From Paenibacillus ehimensis NBRC 15659 (GTDB lineage Bacteria; Bacillota; Bacilli; Paenibacillales; NBRC-103111): a DNA stretch of 64,000 nucleotides. The notes beneath the pieces were generated by a model. The model was not told the DNA's origin. It did not search any database and worked only from the letters and a program-made list of their open reading frames with translations. The stretch covers positions 1-64,000 of the forward strand of contig NZ_BILX01000024.1 in the NCBI RefSeq assembly GCF_004000785.1, given 5' to 3'. The position numbers and the translations under genes were made by a program. Shown here one piece after another: positions 1 to 8,214 of the stretch (the stretch's first letter is position 1; each line of letters begins with the position of its first letter).

Positions 1-81
1 TTGTTGTTTCAAATAATATCCCATGGCGAGACCGGCTTGCCCGGCTCCGATCACCAGCACGTCAACTTGCTTCATCCCCAT
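1..81 (-). CDS. FAD/NAD(P)-dependent oxidoreductase, N-terminus only
   Basis: Reading leftwards from 81, about 27 residues are visible before the window edge. They begin with a hydrophobic beta strand followed by GAGQAG, the GxGxxG dinucleotide-binding fingerprint of a Rossmann fold, as in flavin-containing monooxygenases and pyridine nucleotide-disulfide oxidoreductases. AAGGAG lies at 86-91; ATG at 81 is 4 bases away and an in-frame ATG at 75 is 10 away, so the start is ambiguous by two codons. The substrate cannot be told from this fragment. A half-site resembling the TetR operator at 21.9 kb lies upstream. Confidence 0.7.
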   Translation of the reverse strand, partial: MGMKQVDVLVIGAGQAGLAMGYYLKQQ

Positions 82-126
82 CGAGCTCCTTAGGCGAAAG
101 TGTAGTTGAATAAAATAAATAATATA

Positions 127-136
127 TGATCACTTA
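127..136. promoter_or_regulatory. half-site matching the distant TetR operator
   Basis: TGATCACTTA here is identical to ten bases of the perfect palindrome that overlaps the tetR promoter at 21915-21930. It sits about 45 bases upstream of the flavoprotein start at 81. Because the TetR-linked structural gene at 22619 is also a flavin monooxygenase, shared control is conceivable, but a ten-base match could be chance. Confidence 0.25.
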
Positions 137-266
137 TTCATGTTTATATTGTAAAATAGTTCATCCAACAGTTCAAGAGAAAAATGTGAATAGCTTTTAA
201 ATTTACCCTTTCTATATTTTGTAAACCGTATATAATGGGAGGTATCCTAATCGGAGGTGTTTCCTT

Positions 267-362
267 ATGCAAAGTCCTACCTATTCATTCCAACAGGAAA
301 TCAAAGGAACGTTACATCAACAAAACGGCATGACTCGTCCATCGGCGTGCAAGAAGCGGTAG
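267..362 (+). CDS. possible 31-codon leader peptide of the MFS gene
   Basis: A TATAAT box lies at 231-236, and GGAGGTG at 253-259 is seven bases from ATG 267, a better ribosome-binding site than the one of the MFS gene downstream. The 31-codon ORF ends at 362, 60 bases before the MFS start. The peptide has no recognisable domain. A short, well-initiated ORF followed by a hairpin over the next ribosome-binding site is the architecture of translational attenuators of resistance genes (erm, cat), so a regulatory role is inferred. It may equally be an incidental ORF. Confidence 0.35.
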   Translation: MQSPTYSFQQEIKGTLHQQNGMTRPSACKKR

Positions 363-396
363 CGAAAGAAACCGTATTGCCCTGCGTGACGTGCCG

Positions 397-413
397 TCTG
401 CCGGAAAGGCGGA
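397..413 (+). promoter_or_regulatory. hairpin covering the MFS ribosome-binding site
   Basis: TCTGCC (397-402) can pair with GGCGGA (408-413), with one G-U pair, around the loop GGAAA. The loop and 3' arm contain the only purine-rich Shine-Dalgarno candidate for ATG 423, so folding would hide it. This could be the switch element of an attenuator coupled to the ORF at 267-362. Confidence 0.3.
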
Positions 414-422
414 TCTATAAAC

Positions 423-1664
423 ATGAAGTTTCGTGCGTCACAGGTATTCAAGACTAAAGTCTTTATGACGTCGCTCGCCAACGCGACGGCCTTTACGACC
501 TATGCGGTATATTACATAAGCCAACTCGGGTTAAATCCGTTCGAGCTGCTGCTCGTTGGGACGGTTTTGGAAGTGACGGTATTGATTTTCGAAGGAATTA
601 CGGGAGTGGTTGCCGATACGTATGGCCGGCGGCTGTCGGTTATTGCCGGGATGCTGGTGATTGGAGGCGCGTATGTGCTGGAGGGCAGCGCTCCGTGGCT
701 TGGAGGCGTCAGCCCTTTGCTTTCACTGTTCATGTGGATTCTGATTGCGGAATGCATCCGCGGTATAGGGGAGACGTTGATCAGCGGGGCTGACACGGCC
801 TGGATCGTTGACGAAGTCGGCGAGCAGCAGGTGGGGCGCCTTTTCCTGGAAGGCAAGCGCTTGTCGCTGATCGCCACGCTGATCGGGATTGCGCTAAGCG
901 TCGGGTTGTCCACTCTTGCGCCCAATCTGCCGTTCGTCATTAGCGGTCTGATGTTTCTCGGCCTTGGGGCGTTTTTGCTCCTTTTCATGAAGGAAACCCG
1001 GTTCGTCCGTCCGGAGCGGCCGGACAAGTTCTCCTATTGGCAGGAGATGAAGTCGACTTGGCTGTCCGGGGCAAGCGTGGTGCGGCGCCAGCCGGTGCTG
1101 TTGATGATTCTCGTCGTCACGCTGTTCAGCGGCGCGGCGTCGGAAGGCTACGACCGGCTCTGGGAAGCGCATCTGATCAAGGAAATCGGCTTTCCGGCAG
1201 GACTGCCGTTCTCGATGGCGATGTGGTTCGGGCTGATCTCCGTCCTCACGACGTTCCTCAGTCTGATCGCCGTACGGATGGCCGAGAAGCGGCTGGATAT
1301 GGACAGCGAACGGGTGATCGTCGTGGCGATGTTCGTTTTGACCGGCTTGCGGGTCGCCGCAATTTTGTCGTTTGCCTTCGCTCCCGGCTTTGCTTGGGCG
1401 CTTGGCTCCGTACTTGCGCTCGGGATCATTGGAGCGCTAAGCGGACCGGTCTATGATACGTGGCTTAATCTGAATATCGAAGGCAGAGTCCGGGCGACCG
1501 TGCTTTCGATGATCAATCAATCGGACGCGCTCGGTCAGACGGGTGGCGGACCGTTCGTCGGGTGGATCGGCAGCCGGCTGTCGCTTCGGGCATCGCTTGT
1601 GACCGCTGCAGTGCTGCTTCTGCCGATTCTGGCCGTGTTCGGCCGAACGCTGCGCAAACGATAA
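423..1664 (+). CDS. MFS transporter, drug-efflux type
   Basis: 413 residues with about twelve hydrophobic segments, the usual size for a major facilitator superfamily exporter. After the second segment it has the loop GVVADTYGRRLS, matching the conserved MFS motif A pattern (GxxaDrxGRr). This resembles the DHA3/tetracycline-type group of proton-driven exporters, so it probably sits in the membrane and pumps out a small hydrophobic compound; the substrate is unknown. The ATG at 423 has only a weak Shine-Dalgarno. An in-frame ATG at 465 would lose 14 residues. A bidirectional terminator follows. Confidence 0.8.
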   Translation: MKFRASQVFKTKVFMTSLANATAFTTYAVYYISQLGLNPFELLLVGTVLEVTVLIFEGITGVVADTYGRRLSVIAGMLVIGGAYVLEGSAPWLGGVSPLLSLFMWILIAECIRGIGETLISGADTAWIVDEVGEQQVGRLFLEGKRLSLIATLIGIALSVGLSTLAPNLPFVISGLMFLGLGAFLLLFMKETRFVRPERPDKFSYWQEMKSTWLSGASVVRRQPVLLMILVVTLFSGAASEGYDRLWEAHLIKEIGFPAGLPFSMAMWFGLISVLTTFLSLIAVRMAEKRLDMDSERVIVVAMFVLTGLRVAAILSFAFAPGFAWALGSVLALGIIGALSGPVYDTWLNLNIEGRVRATVLSMINQSDALGQTGGGPFVGWIGSRLSLRASLVTAAVLLLPILAVFGRTLRKR

Positions 1665-1673
1665 GAACGGCAC

Positions 1674-1703
1674 AAGGCACGCCTTCAAAAGCGTGCCTTT
1701 TTC
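1674..1703. terminator. intrinsic terminator between convergent genes
   Basis: AAGGCACGC (1674-1682) pairs perfectly with GCGTGCCTT (1691-1699), loop of eight, followed by a T tract. It ends the MFS transcript and probably also the dedA operon arriving on the other strand. Confidence 0.85.
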
Positions 1704-1728
1704 GTCTCCGCTATAGCTTGTCCGAATG

Positions 1729-2262
1729 TCATTTCGAGAAAAACCGGTGCATCAGCGACGCATGGAAATGCGAGAAATCAATCTGCGCCCCGATAAAATA
1801 GCCGATGGAGATGAAAATCACGCACCAGCTGAACGCGCCGATGGCCGAGAACAGCAAATATTTGCGCTTGCCCATGCCGATGACGCCGGACAAGTAGCAG
1901 GTCAAATGACGGATGCCGGGAATGAAATAGCCGAAGCTGACCGTCCATGGCCCGTAACGCTGGAACCAGGCTTCCACCTTTTCCAGCCGTTCCGGGGTCA
2001 GCTTGATCCACTTGCCGTGCTTCCACAGCAGCGGCTTGCCGAACTTGCGGCCAAGCGCGTAGCTGCAGAGCATGCCGGTCATCGCCCCTGCCAGACTGAC
2101 GGCGACCGAGAGCGAATAATTCAGCATACCGACCGACGCCAGATAACCGATAAAGGTCATCAGCAGCTCGTCGGGGACGGGCAAGCCCACAATGCCAAGC
2201 GCCAGGCTGAAGAATAAAGCGATATATCCGTACTGTAAGATCATCTCCTGTATAAAGTGCAT
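1729..2262 (-). CDS. DedA-family membrane protein
   Basis: 177 residues, several membrane segments, with the DedA features GLPVPDELLMTFIGYLA near the N-terminus and FGYFIPGIRHLT in the second half. DedA proteins move or scramble lipids across the cytoplasmic membrane; in B. subtilis the member PetA (YbfM) is encoded between pssA and psd and distributes phosphatidylethanolamine. Here the gene follows a PssA-like gene by 30 bases in one operon, the same order, so a lipid-distribution role is the best inference. It is the last gene before the shared terminator. Confidence 0.85.
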   Translation of the reverse strand: MHFIQEMILQYGYIALFFSLALGIVGLPVPDELLMTFIGYLASVGMLNYSLSVAVSLAGAMTGMLCSYALGRKFGKPLLWKHGKWIKLTPERLEKVEAWFQRYGPWTVSFGYFIPGIRHLTCYLSGVIGMGKRKYLLFSAIGAFSWCVIFISIGYFIGAQIDFSHFHASLMHRFFSK

Positions 2263-2292
2263 GCGGACACAGCTCCTCTCCAGCCGCGGGTG

Positions 2293-2847
2293 CTAGACGT
2301 TCTCGGTATCGTACACGGCTTTGCTCGGACGAAATGCGGGAATCTTGATCGTGCTGATCATCAGGAAAGAAAGCCCGACAATGACCATCACCGTCAGCGC
2401 CAGAAGATGCGCGGGCGGGTTCCACAAGGCAAAAGCGGATAACAGACAGCCCGCCCCGGTAATTGGCAGACCGATATGACAGCGGTTTTGACAGGTTTTC
2501 ACGTTGAAACGGGCCAGCCGCAGCGCGCCGCATACCATGAACAACGCCGTCAGCAGCGTACCGTAAACCGGCAGCTCGCGCAGGGCGACGACATAAATAA
2601 TGATGGAAGGCGCGGCGCCGAAGGAAATCAGCTCCGATAAGGAACGAAGCTCCTTGGCGAATTCGCCCGACAGCTCCAGCTTTTCCGCAATATAGCCGCC
2701 GAACAAGTCCAGCAGGGCAGCAATCGCAACGAGCAGAACCGCGGAAAGCACCTTGCCGTGAAACGCCAGCAGGAGTGAAACCATGCCTATACCCAGACCC
2801 GCTGCTACGAACACAAACGGGATTGATTTTCTTACCATTGTGATCAT
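2293..2847 (-). CDS. PssA-like CDP-alcohol phosphatidyltransferase with degenerate active site
   Basis: 184 residues that align over their whole length with bacterial phosphatidylserine synthase (CDP-diacylglycerol-serine O-phosphatidyltransferase), including SFGAAPS and the CGALRLARFN region. The family signature D-x2-D-G-x2-A-R-x8-G-x3-D-x3-D reads here D47, G50, G51, A54, E55, A64, R68, E72. Three of the four aspartates that bind metal and CDP, the arginine and one glycine are changed, so ordinary catalysis is unlikely. The start overlaps the upstream stop by ATGA; AAGGAGG is one base from ATG 2847 and ten from an in-frame ATG at 2838. It may be a pseudoenzyme partner of the DedA protein or have another activity. 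Confidence 0.75.
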   Translation of the reverse strand: MITMVRKSIPFVFVAAGLGIGMVSLLLAFHGKVLSAVLLVAIAALLDLFGGYIAEKLELSGEFAKELRSLSELISFGAAPSIIIYVVALRELPVYGTLLTALFMVCGALRLARFNVKTCQNRCHIGLPITGAGCLLSAFALWNPPAHLLALTVMVIVGLSFLMISTIKIPAFRPSKAVYDTENV

Positions 2848-3881
2848 TCCTCCTTAGGGGATGGGGGAAGCGCAAGGCGAATCGGCTGCCCCACCGTTTG
2901 AACCTCCAATAAATCGAGTAGAAATACGAATGTCGGAATTCCGACGATCAGGCCCCAAATTCCGAAGAAATGCTCGGAGAACAGGAGCACGATAAAGGTG
3001 TAAAAGATCGGCAGATGCGTCTTGGATGCCATCAGCCGCGGGTTGAGCACATATGCTTCCAAGGCGTGAATCAAGGTTATCGTCACGACCAAATAGATGA
3101 CATAGGCGAAGCCGCCAATGCTGAAAGCAATGGCGCACAGCGGAATCAGCGAGATGAATACCCCGGCGACCGGAATCAAACCAAGGACGAAGATTAAAAG
3201 CGCCAGGCCGAACAGGTTGGGAAAGCCCATCGCCCATAAGGCGATTGTCGTCAACACGCAATTGATCAGCGCAATCATCAGCTGGGTTTCGATCACTTTG
3301 CCGAAGGTAAGGACGAACTTTTCACCGAAGTATTCGACTTCTTCCACCAGCCATCCGATCTTGCTCGCCCGAAGCTTGTGGGTAAACCGGATAACGCTCG
3401 ATTTGCTGAGCAGCAAAATCAAGCTCATAATAAAGGCAAGAAATAGTTCGAAGCCCCAATGGCCTACCCTCTTGATCATATCCAACCCGGGCTTGATGAT
3501 GCTGTGAAGGTCGAGCTGATGAACAACGGATACGAGATAGCTCACGATTTCGTTTTGCGGATGCGTGTATACCTCTTTTACCATCACGATCAACTGGCCT
3601 ACTTCGTGAACCAGGGCGGGGAAGATTTTGAAGCCCCCGGCCACCAGCAGAGCGACAAACAAAACGTATAGAATAGAAAGCAGCAGCTTGGAATCGACAG
3701 GAATGATCGGTTTAATCCAGCGATGGACCAAGTGATGAAGACGATCCATGAGGAACGTCATCAGGAATGTCAATAAGATGAGGTTCAGCATGCCTCTCAG
3801 CCAGAACAACAGCAGGCAGAAGAGCGCCAGAATGCCGAAGCGCCGCACATCTTTTCGTTGAAGAAAGGCCATCATATTCAT
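2844..3881 (-). CDS. AI-2E family transporter (UPF0118-type permease)
   Basis: 345 residues with about seven or eight membrane helices: two near the N-terminus, a loop, then a cluster ending in the conserved block FGIWGLIVGIPTFVFLL. This is the architecture and length of the AI-2E/YdbI/YrrI permease family, whose members export small molecules or act as ion antiporters; the substrate is not predictable here. I chose ATG 3881 because GAAAGGATG lies five bases upstream; a longer in-frame reading to 4097 crosses the divergent promoter region and lacks homology. First gene of the operon with the PssA-like and DedA genes. Confidence 0.8.
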   Translation of the reverse strand: MNMMAFLQRKDVRRFGILALFCLLLFWLRGMLNLILLTFLMTFLMDRLHHLVHRWIKPIIPVDSKLLLSILYVLFVALLVAGGFKIFPALVHEVGQLIVMVKEVYTHPQNEIVSYLVSVVHQLDLHSIIKPGLDMIKRVGHWGFELFLAFIMSLILLLSKSSVIRFTHKLRASKIGWLVEEVEYFGEKFVLTFGKVIETQLMIALINCVLTTIALWAMGFPNLFGLALLIFVLGLIPVAGVFISLIPLCAIAFSIGGFAYVIYLVVTITLIHALEAYVLNPRLMASKTHLPIFYTFIVLLFSEHFFGIWGLIVGIPTFVFLLDLLEVQTVGQPIRLALPPSPKEE

Positions 3882-4074
3882 ACGAACATCCTTTCGATGA
3901 GAAACGCACCAAGTTTGTCTGCCGACATTATAACGCGCCGTTGTGTACTTCATGTGTCCTATCGGCGAAGAAGGCTCTTGTTTTAATAGCTTCCCGGGAC
4001 ACACGAAAAACACAAGACTCGTGTATAATTGATTAGGAAAGCACGTTACCGGATAAACAGGAGTTGTCATCGCT

Positions 4075-4755
4075 ATGGAACGAAAAGTTCTTCTCATTGA
4101 AGATGAGAGCCTGATTCGCGAGATTGTGGCGGATTATTTCGAAAGGGAGCAGTGGACCGTCTACGAGGCGGAGAATGGCAAGCAAGCGTTGGACATGCTG
4201 GATAGTCTGAATGCGGACCTCGTCATTCTGGATATTTTGATGCCGGAGCTGGACGGATGGACCGTATGCAAGCGGATCCGCGCCAAGTCGGCGATCCCGA
4301 TCATCATCCTGACAGCAAAGTCGGAAGAGGACGACAAAATGCTTGGCTTCGAGCTGGGCGCCGACGATTACGTCACTAAGCCGTTCAGCCCGAAGGTGCT
4401 CGTCGCCCGCGCCAAAACGCTGATGAAACGCGTCGAGGGGACGGTCGGAAAAGAGGATCATATGCTCAGCTTCGGCCGGGTCACTGTCAATAAACGGTCG
4501 CACCGCGTCGAAATGGAAGGGCAGGAAGTCGAGCTGACGCCCAAAGAATACGAACTGCTGCTGTATTTGGTCAAAAACGAAGGGATCGTGCTGTCCCGCG
4601 AGGCGATCCTGAATCAGGTATGGGGGTTCGATTATTTCGGCGATCCGCGGGTCGTCGACACCCATATTAAAAAATTGCGCGGGAAGCTGGGGGATGAGGC
4701 GCGGCATATTCGCACCGTCATCCGCGCCGGCTATAAATTCGAGGAGGACCGATGA
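4075..4755 (+). CDS. OmpR/PhoB-family response regulator
   Basis: 226 residues: receiver domain (about 1-120) with acidic pair ED at 9-10, phosphoacceptor D53 in VILD, T/A switch region ILTAK and the KPF lysine motif; then a winged-helix DNA-binding domain ending in VRGAGYKF-like VIRAGYKF. It should be phosphorylated by the histidine kinase whose ATG overlaps its stop (ATGA). A TATAAT at 4024-4029 is the likely -10 box in the divergent region shared with the AI-2E gene. Target genes cannot be named; the neighbouring GH16 gene and membrane operon are candidates only by position. Confidence 0.9.
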   Translation: MERKVLLIEDESLIREIVADYFEREQWTVYEAENGKQALDMLDSLNADLVILDILMPELDGWTVCKRIRAKSAIPIIILTAKSEEDDKMLGFELGADDYVTKPFSPKVLVARAKTLMKRVEGTVGKEDHMLSFGRVTVNKRSHRVEMEGQEVELTPKEYELLLYLVKNEGIVLSREAILNQVWGFDYFGDPRVVDTHIKKLRGKLGDEARHIRTVIRAGYKFEEDR

Positions 4756-6503
4756 AAAGAGGCGGCGTTACCTTCAAGCTGTTCGCGATCACAGCGTCTT
4801 TTTTCATGTTGTTCTACGCCATCGTATTGCTCGGGCAGTTGCTATTTTTTGAGAGGTTTTACCAGAATCAGCGCTTGGACGGATTGGCAAAGAAGCTGCA
4901 GTCCTTCAGCGAGCAGTATGCGTCGAACCGTTGGGACGAGCCGCGCATAACCCGCGAGATGGGGCTGTTCATCAGCCAAAATAAAGCCCAGCTTGCGATC
5001 TTGAATCCGGAAGGAAAAGTGAAATACGACAATTTTTTTCGCATCGTCATCCGCGACGACAAAGGCGCTTCGGTCAAAATTTCTTTGATGCTGATGCCCG
5101 ATTCCGATCAGAAGGAATTGCTGGCGGCCCATCTGCAGCGCGGCGACCGGATTGAGGTCGAGGGCGTATATGAGGACCCGGCCAAAGATTTGATCTTTCC
5201 GGTCGTTATTAGAAAAGCGGGGATGAAGGATATCGGCAGTGTGGAAACCAGCGGGATAGAAGGTCAGCTGGAGCAAGTTTCCGGCGTCATCACCGACGCG
5301 CTGCTGCCCAGTCCGAATCTGTGGAATTTGCGCCAGGGCTTAATGTACCTTGCCATTGACGAGTGGTTCCCGCTGACCGAAGAGCAGAAAGCCGTTTTGC
5401 AAAACGGCAGGATGATCGAAAGGGAGTGGACGGAGACGCTTACCGGCGTGCGCAGCTTCATCGCGATACAGCCCGTCATGCGGGAAGGCAAAGTCAGCGA
5501 GCTGATCTTCGCGGTCATGTCGTTGCAGCAGATTAGCGAGGCTTACGACGCATTGCGGCTGTTCTATCTGTATATCGGGGTCGGGGGCATCGTGCTGATC
5601 CTGCTGCTCTCGCTCATTTTTTCCAAATTCGTTACCAAGCCGCTGCTTACGCTTAACAAAATCGCGCTGCGCATGGCCAAATTGGACTTCTCCGCCAAAT
5701 CGCCCATCCGGAGCAACGACGAGTTCGGCAGCTTGTCCTACAGCTTGAACAGCTTGTCCGAAACGCTCGATCATACGCTCAAGGAGCTGCATCAGGCCAA
5801 CGAGCAGCTTCGGGCGGATATGGAGCAGAAGCAGCGGATGGAGCAGCGGCAGAAGGAGTTCGTCTCCAACGCCTCTCATGAATTGAAAACGCCGCTCAGC
5901 ATTGTCAAGGGCTTCGCCGAGGGGCTGCGGGACGGCATCAGCGAAAGCAAGCGCGAGAGATATCTGGAAGTGATACTGGACGAAACAGGTAAAATGGAAG
6001 ACCTCGTCAAAGATATGCTGGAGCTGACCAAGCTGGAGTCGAAGACCATCAAGCTGAAGAAGAGCCGGTTTATGGTGAGCGAGCTGATCGAGGACATCGT
6101 TGACAAGCTGTCGCATCATTTGAACGAAAAGGGATTGAGGGTCGTTCATATGGCCGCGGGCGAGCATCCCGTCTATGCGGATCAACCCAAAATCGAGCAG
6201 GTGCTGTTCAACATCCTGATTAATGCGATCCGTCATGCTGTTCCCGGCAGCGAAATTACCGTTCGGATCGAGAGCGACGGGGAGCGGATCCGAGTCGCCA
6301 TTGATAATGAGGGAGAGAACATTCCCGAGGATCAATTGGATGATATCTGGGAACGATTTTACCGCGCGGAACGCTCCCGTAACCGGAAAACCGGAGGGAC
6401 GGGGCTGGGACTGGCGATCGTCAAGCATATCTTGGAGCTGCACGAAAGCCGTTACGGGGTAACGAATACCGAGAAGGGCGTCAGTTTTTATTTTATGTTG
6501 TAA
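4752..6503 (+). CDS. HAMP-containing sensor histidine kinase
   Basis: 583 residues: TM1 about 10-33, a large extracytoplasmic domain (34-269) of unknown fold, TM2 about 270-290, HAMP about 291-343, a coiled segment, H-box with phosphoacceptor H376 in NASHELKTPL, N-box (FNILINAIRHA) and G-box TGGTGLGLAIVKH. It therefore senses an external or membrane signal and phosphorylates the regulator at 4075. The extracytoplasmic domain is longer than in minimal kinases. Translationally coupled by ATGA to the regulator and closed by a strong terminator. Confidence 0.9.
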   Translation: MKRGGVTFKLFAITASFFMLFYAIVLLGQLLFFERFYQNQRLDGLAKKLQSFSEQYASNRWDEPRITREMGLFISQNKAQLAILNPEGKVKYDNFFRIVIRDDKGASVKISLMLMPDSDQKELLAAHLQRGDRIEVEGVYEDPAKDLIFPVVIRKAGMKDIGSVETSGIEGQLEQVSGVITDALLPSPNLWNLRQGLMYLAIDEWFPLTEEQKAVLQNGRMIEREWTETLTGVRSFIAIQPVMREGKVSELIFAVMSLQQISEAYDALRLFYLYIGVGGIVLILLLSLIFSKFVTKPLLTLNKIALRMAKLDFSAKSPIRSNDEFGSLSYSLNSLSETLDHTLKELHQANEQLRADMEQKQRMEQRQKEFVSNASHELKTPLSIVKGFAEGLRDGISESKRERYLEVILDETGKMEDLVKDMLELTKLESKTIKLKKSRFMVSELIEDIVDKLSHHLNEKGLRVVHMAAGEHPVYADQPKIEQVLFNILINAIRHAVPGSEITVRIESDGERIRVAIDNEGENIPEDQLDDIWERFYRAERSRNRKTGGTGLGLAIVKHILELHESRYGVTNTEKGVSFYFML

Positions 6504-6526
6504 GCCGGAAAGCAAGTCGCATGGGA

Positions 6527-6588
6527 AAAAACATCGGTTGGATCGACTCCGGGTTCGGAGCTCGGCAAAACCGGTGTTTTTCATTTTA
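6527..6588 (+). terminator. intrinsic terminator of the first two-component operon
   Basis: Thirteen-base stem 6527-6539 with 6569-6581 (one G-U pair) enclosing a second hairpin CTCCG/CGGAG, followed by a T-rich stretch. Confidence 0.8.
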
Positions 6589-6601
6589 TTTACAAAAAAG
6601 G

Positions 6602-6631
6602 TTGACGCATTCCTGTGGACTGGTTTATGAT
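6602..6631 (+). promoter_or_regulatory. sigma-A type promoter of the GH16 gene
   Basis: TTGACG at 6602-6607 and TATGAT at 6626-6631 with an 18-base spacer, 53 bases before the GH16 start and just after the preceding terminator. Confidence 0.6.
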
Positions 6632-6684
6632 TTCCATGAAAATCCTAATGCTAAGCCAATGAATGGAAGGGAGGAATGGTAGTT

Positions 6685-8073
6685 ATGAACAAGAAGACCA
6701 ATCGAGGCGTTCGCTTGGTTGTAAGCGCTATTCTGGGATTGTCCATGCTCTCGGCCTTGATCTATTCCGTTCCGGCGCCGTCTTTGGCCGCAGGGCCGCT
6801 TCCGGCCGAGACGAATCTGGTGAAGAACGGAGGCTTCGAGCAGGGCAAAGCCGACTGGGAGGATTGGGGAGCGTCTGCCGTCGTCAGCACCGACGTTCAG
6901 AGCGGAACCAAGGCACTCAAGCTTGGCCCCACCGAAGGCGGCATGGGGCAAAAGATTGACGGAATCAGCGAAAATACGATCGTAACGTTAAGCGGCGCAG
7001 GCAAAGCGGGCACTCCGGGCGAAAAGGCCTGGATCGGAGCGGACTGTCTCGATGGCTCCGACAAGAAGCTGGCGGGCGGCAAATTTGTGCTGGGCTTCGA
7101 ATCGGCGGCTTACGAGCGGAAGTCGCTTGCGTTCCGGACGGTTCCCGGCACCCGGAAAGTGCAGGTTTATGTTTACAAAAATCCGGACAACGGCAAATTC
7201 GCCTATGTCGATGACATCGCTCTCAAGATTGGCGGCAGCTTGCCCGACGACGATCCGCCGATCAAGTCGGTAGGTCCGCTCCCGCCGCCACATCCCCCGG
7301 GCGTGTTCTTTGACGATTTCAAGAACGGCATCGACCCTGAAAAGTGGCTGATCGCGAAGCAGCAATGGGGCGGTGAAAACGTGAACGGCGGTGTGCTTCC
7401 GGTTAATGTGGCCGTCACCCGGGACGGCATCGTGGAGCTAACCGGCAACGGCGATCTTTATAGCGGCCCGGTCCGGGGAATCAACCGGGACGGCTCGATG
7501 CGGGCGGACGGCAAACGAACCGGAGCATCCATCGTGACGAAATATGCCTATGCCTCGGGAAGCTATGAAGTGAGAGCCAAGATCTTGCCGAAGCTTGGCG
7601 CGGTTTCCGCCTTCTGGACTTTTTTCAATAACGGCGAGGTCAATCATGAGATCGACTTCGAAGCGCCTGGCGACAAGAGCCTCCAGAAGATCATGACGAC
7701 GACCTGGGTCGTCGAGGAGCGGAATACATCGCAGGTGACGGACTTTCCGGAGCAGATCGACGGCAATTGGCATGTATACCGGTTCGATTGGCATACCGAT
7801 CCGAAAAGAGTCGATTTTTACGTCGACAATCGGCTGATTTATACGAGCTCTACGAACGTTCCCCGGGCGGCCTCGAAATTTTGGCTTGGCGTCTGGTTTC
7901 CTAAGGAATGGGCAGGGACGCCTAATTTTGCAACGGACAAAATGTACATCGATTGGGTAAAAATTACGCCGTTTCTGGAGAAAGGGGATGTCCGGGCGGG
8001 GAACGGAGAAACCGGCGAAATCGGCCCGGGTACCGGCTGGGCCGGCTTGAACGAATATCCAGCTCCGCGGTAA
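6685..8073 (+). CDS. secreted glycoside hydrolase family 16 with N-terminal carbohydrate-binding-like domain
   Basis: 462 residues. A signal peptide (about 1-36, ending SLAA) is followed by a jelly-roll-like domain resembling CBM4/9 modules (NLVKNGGFE to about 182), a proline-rich linker (PLPPPHPPG) and a GH16 catalytic domain. The catalytic motif is HEIDFE with E322 as nucleophile, D324 and E326 as acid/base; lack of the extra residue between D and E resembles lichenase/xyloglucan-transferase-type enzymes rather than laminarinases. It should cut beta-glucans outside the cell. ATG 6685 is preferred over 6676 because the ribosome site AGGGAGG is ten bases away rather than one. Exact substrate uncertain. 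Confidence 0.8.
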   Translation: MNKKTNRGVRLVVSAILGLSMLSALIYSVPAPSLAAGPLPAETNLVKNGGFEQGKADWEDWGASAVVSTDVQSGTKALKLGPTEGGMGQKIDGISENTIVTLSGAGKAGTPGEKAWIGADCLDGSDKKLAGGKFVLGFESAAYERKSLAFRTVPGTRKVQVYVYKNPDNGKFAYVDDIALKIGGSLPDDDPPIKSVGPLPPPHPPGVFFDDFKNGIDPEKWLIAKQQWGGENVNGGVLPVNVAVTRDGIVELTGNGDLYSGPVRGINRDGSMRADGKRTGASIVTKYAYASGSYEVRAKILPKLGAVSAFWTFFNNGEVNHEIDFEAPGDKSLQKIMTTTWVVEERNTSQVTDFPEQIDGNWHVYRFDWHTDPKRVDFYVDNRLIYTSSTNVPRAASKFWLGVWFPKEWAGTPNFATDKMYIDWVKITPFLEKGDVRAGNGETGEIGPGTGWAGLNEYPAPR

Positions 8074-8170
8074 ACGCGTCAAGCCATGAAACCGGTCCTC
8101 CCGAGCCGATCTTCGGGGGAGGACGAATAATCGTAGACGTTCCGCAGGGAACCGTCCCGGAACACAATAA

Positions 8171-8206
8171 AGCCCTTGGCCGCTCCCGACGGGAGAACCA
8201 AGGGCT
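8171..8206. terminator. bidirectional hairpin between GH16 and GH15 genes
   Basis: AGCCCTTGG (8171-8179) pairs with CCAAGGGCT (8198-8206), with an inner CTCCC/GGGAG helix. The T tracts are weak on both sides, but the position between two converging genes supports a terminator role. Confidence 0.6.
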
Positions 8207-8214
8207 TGAACGCT

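Noticed and set aside
5340-6584. 414-codon open frame on the minus strand
   Set aside because: Antisense of the histidine kinase gene, crossing its terminator.
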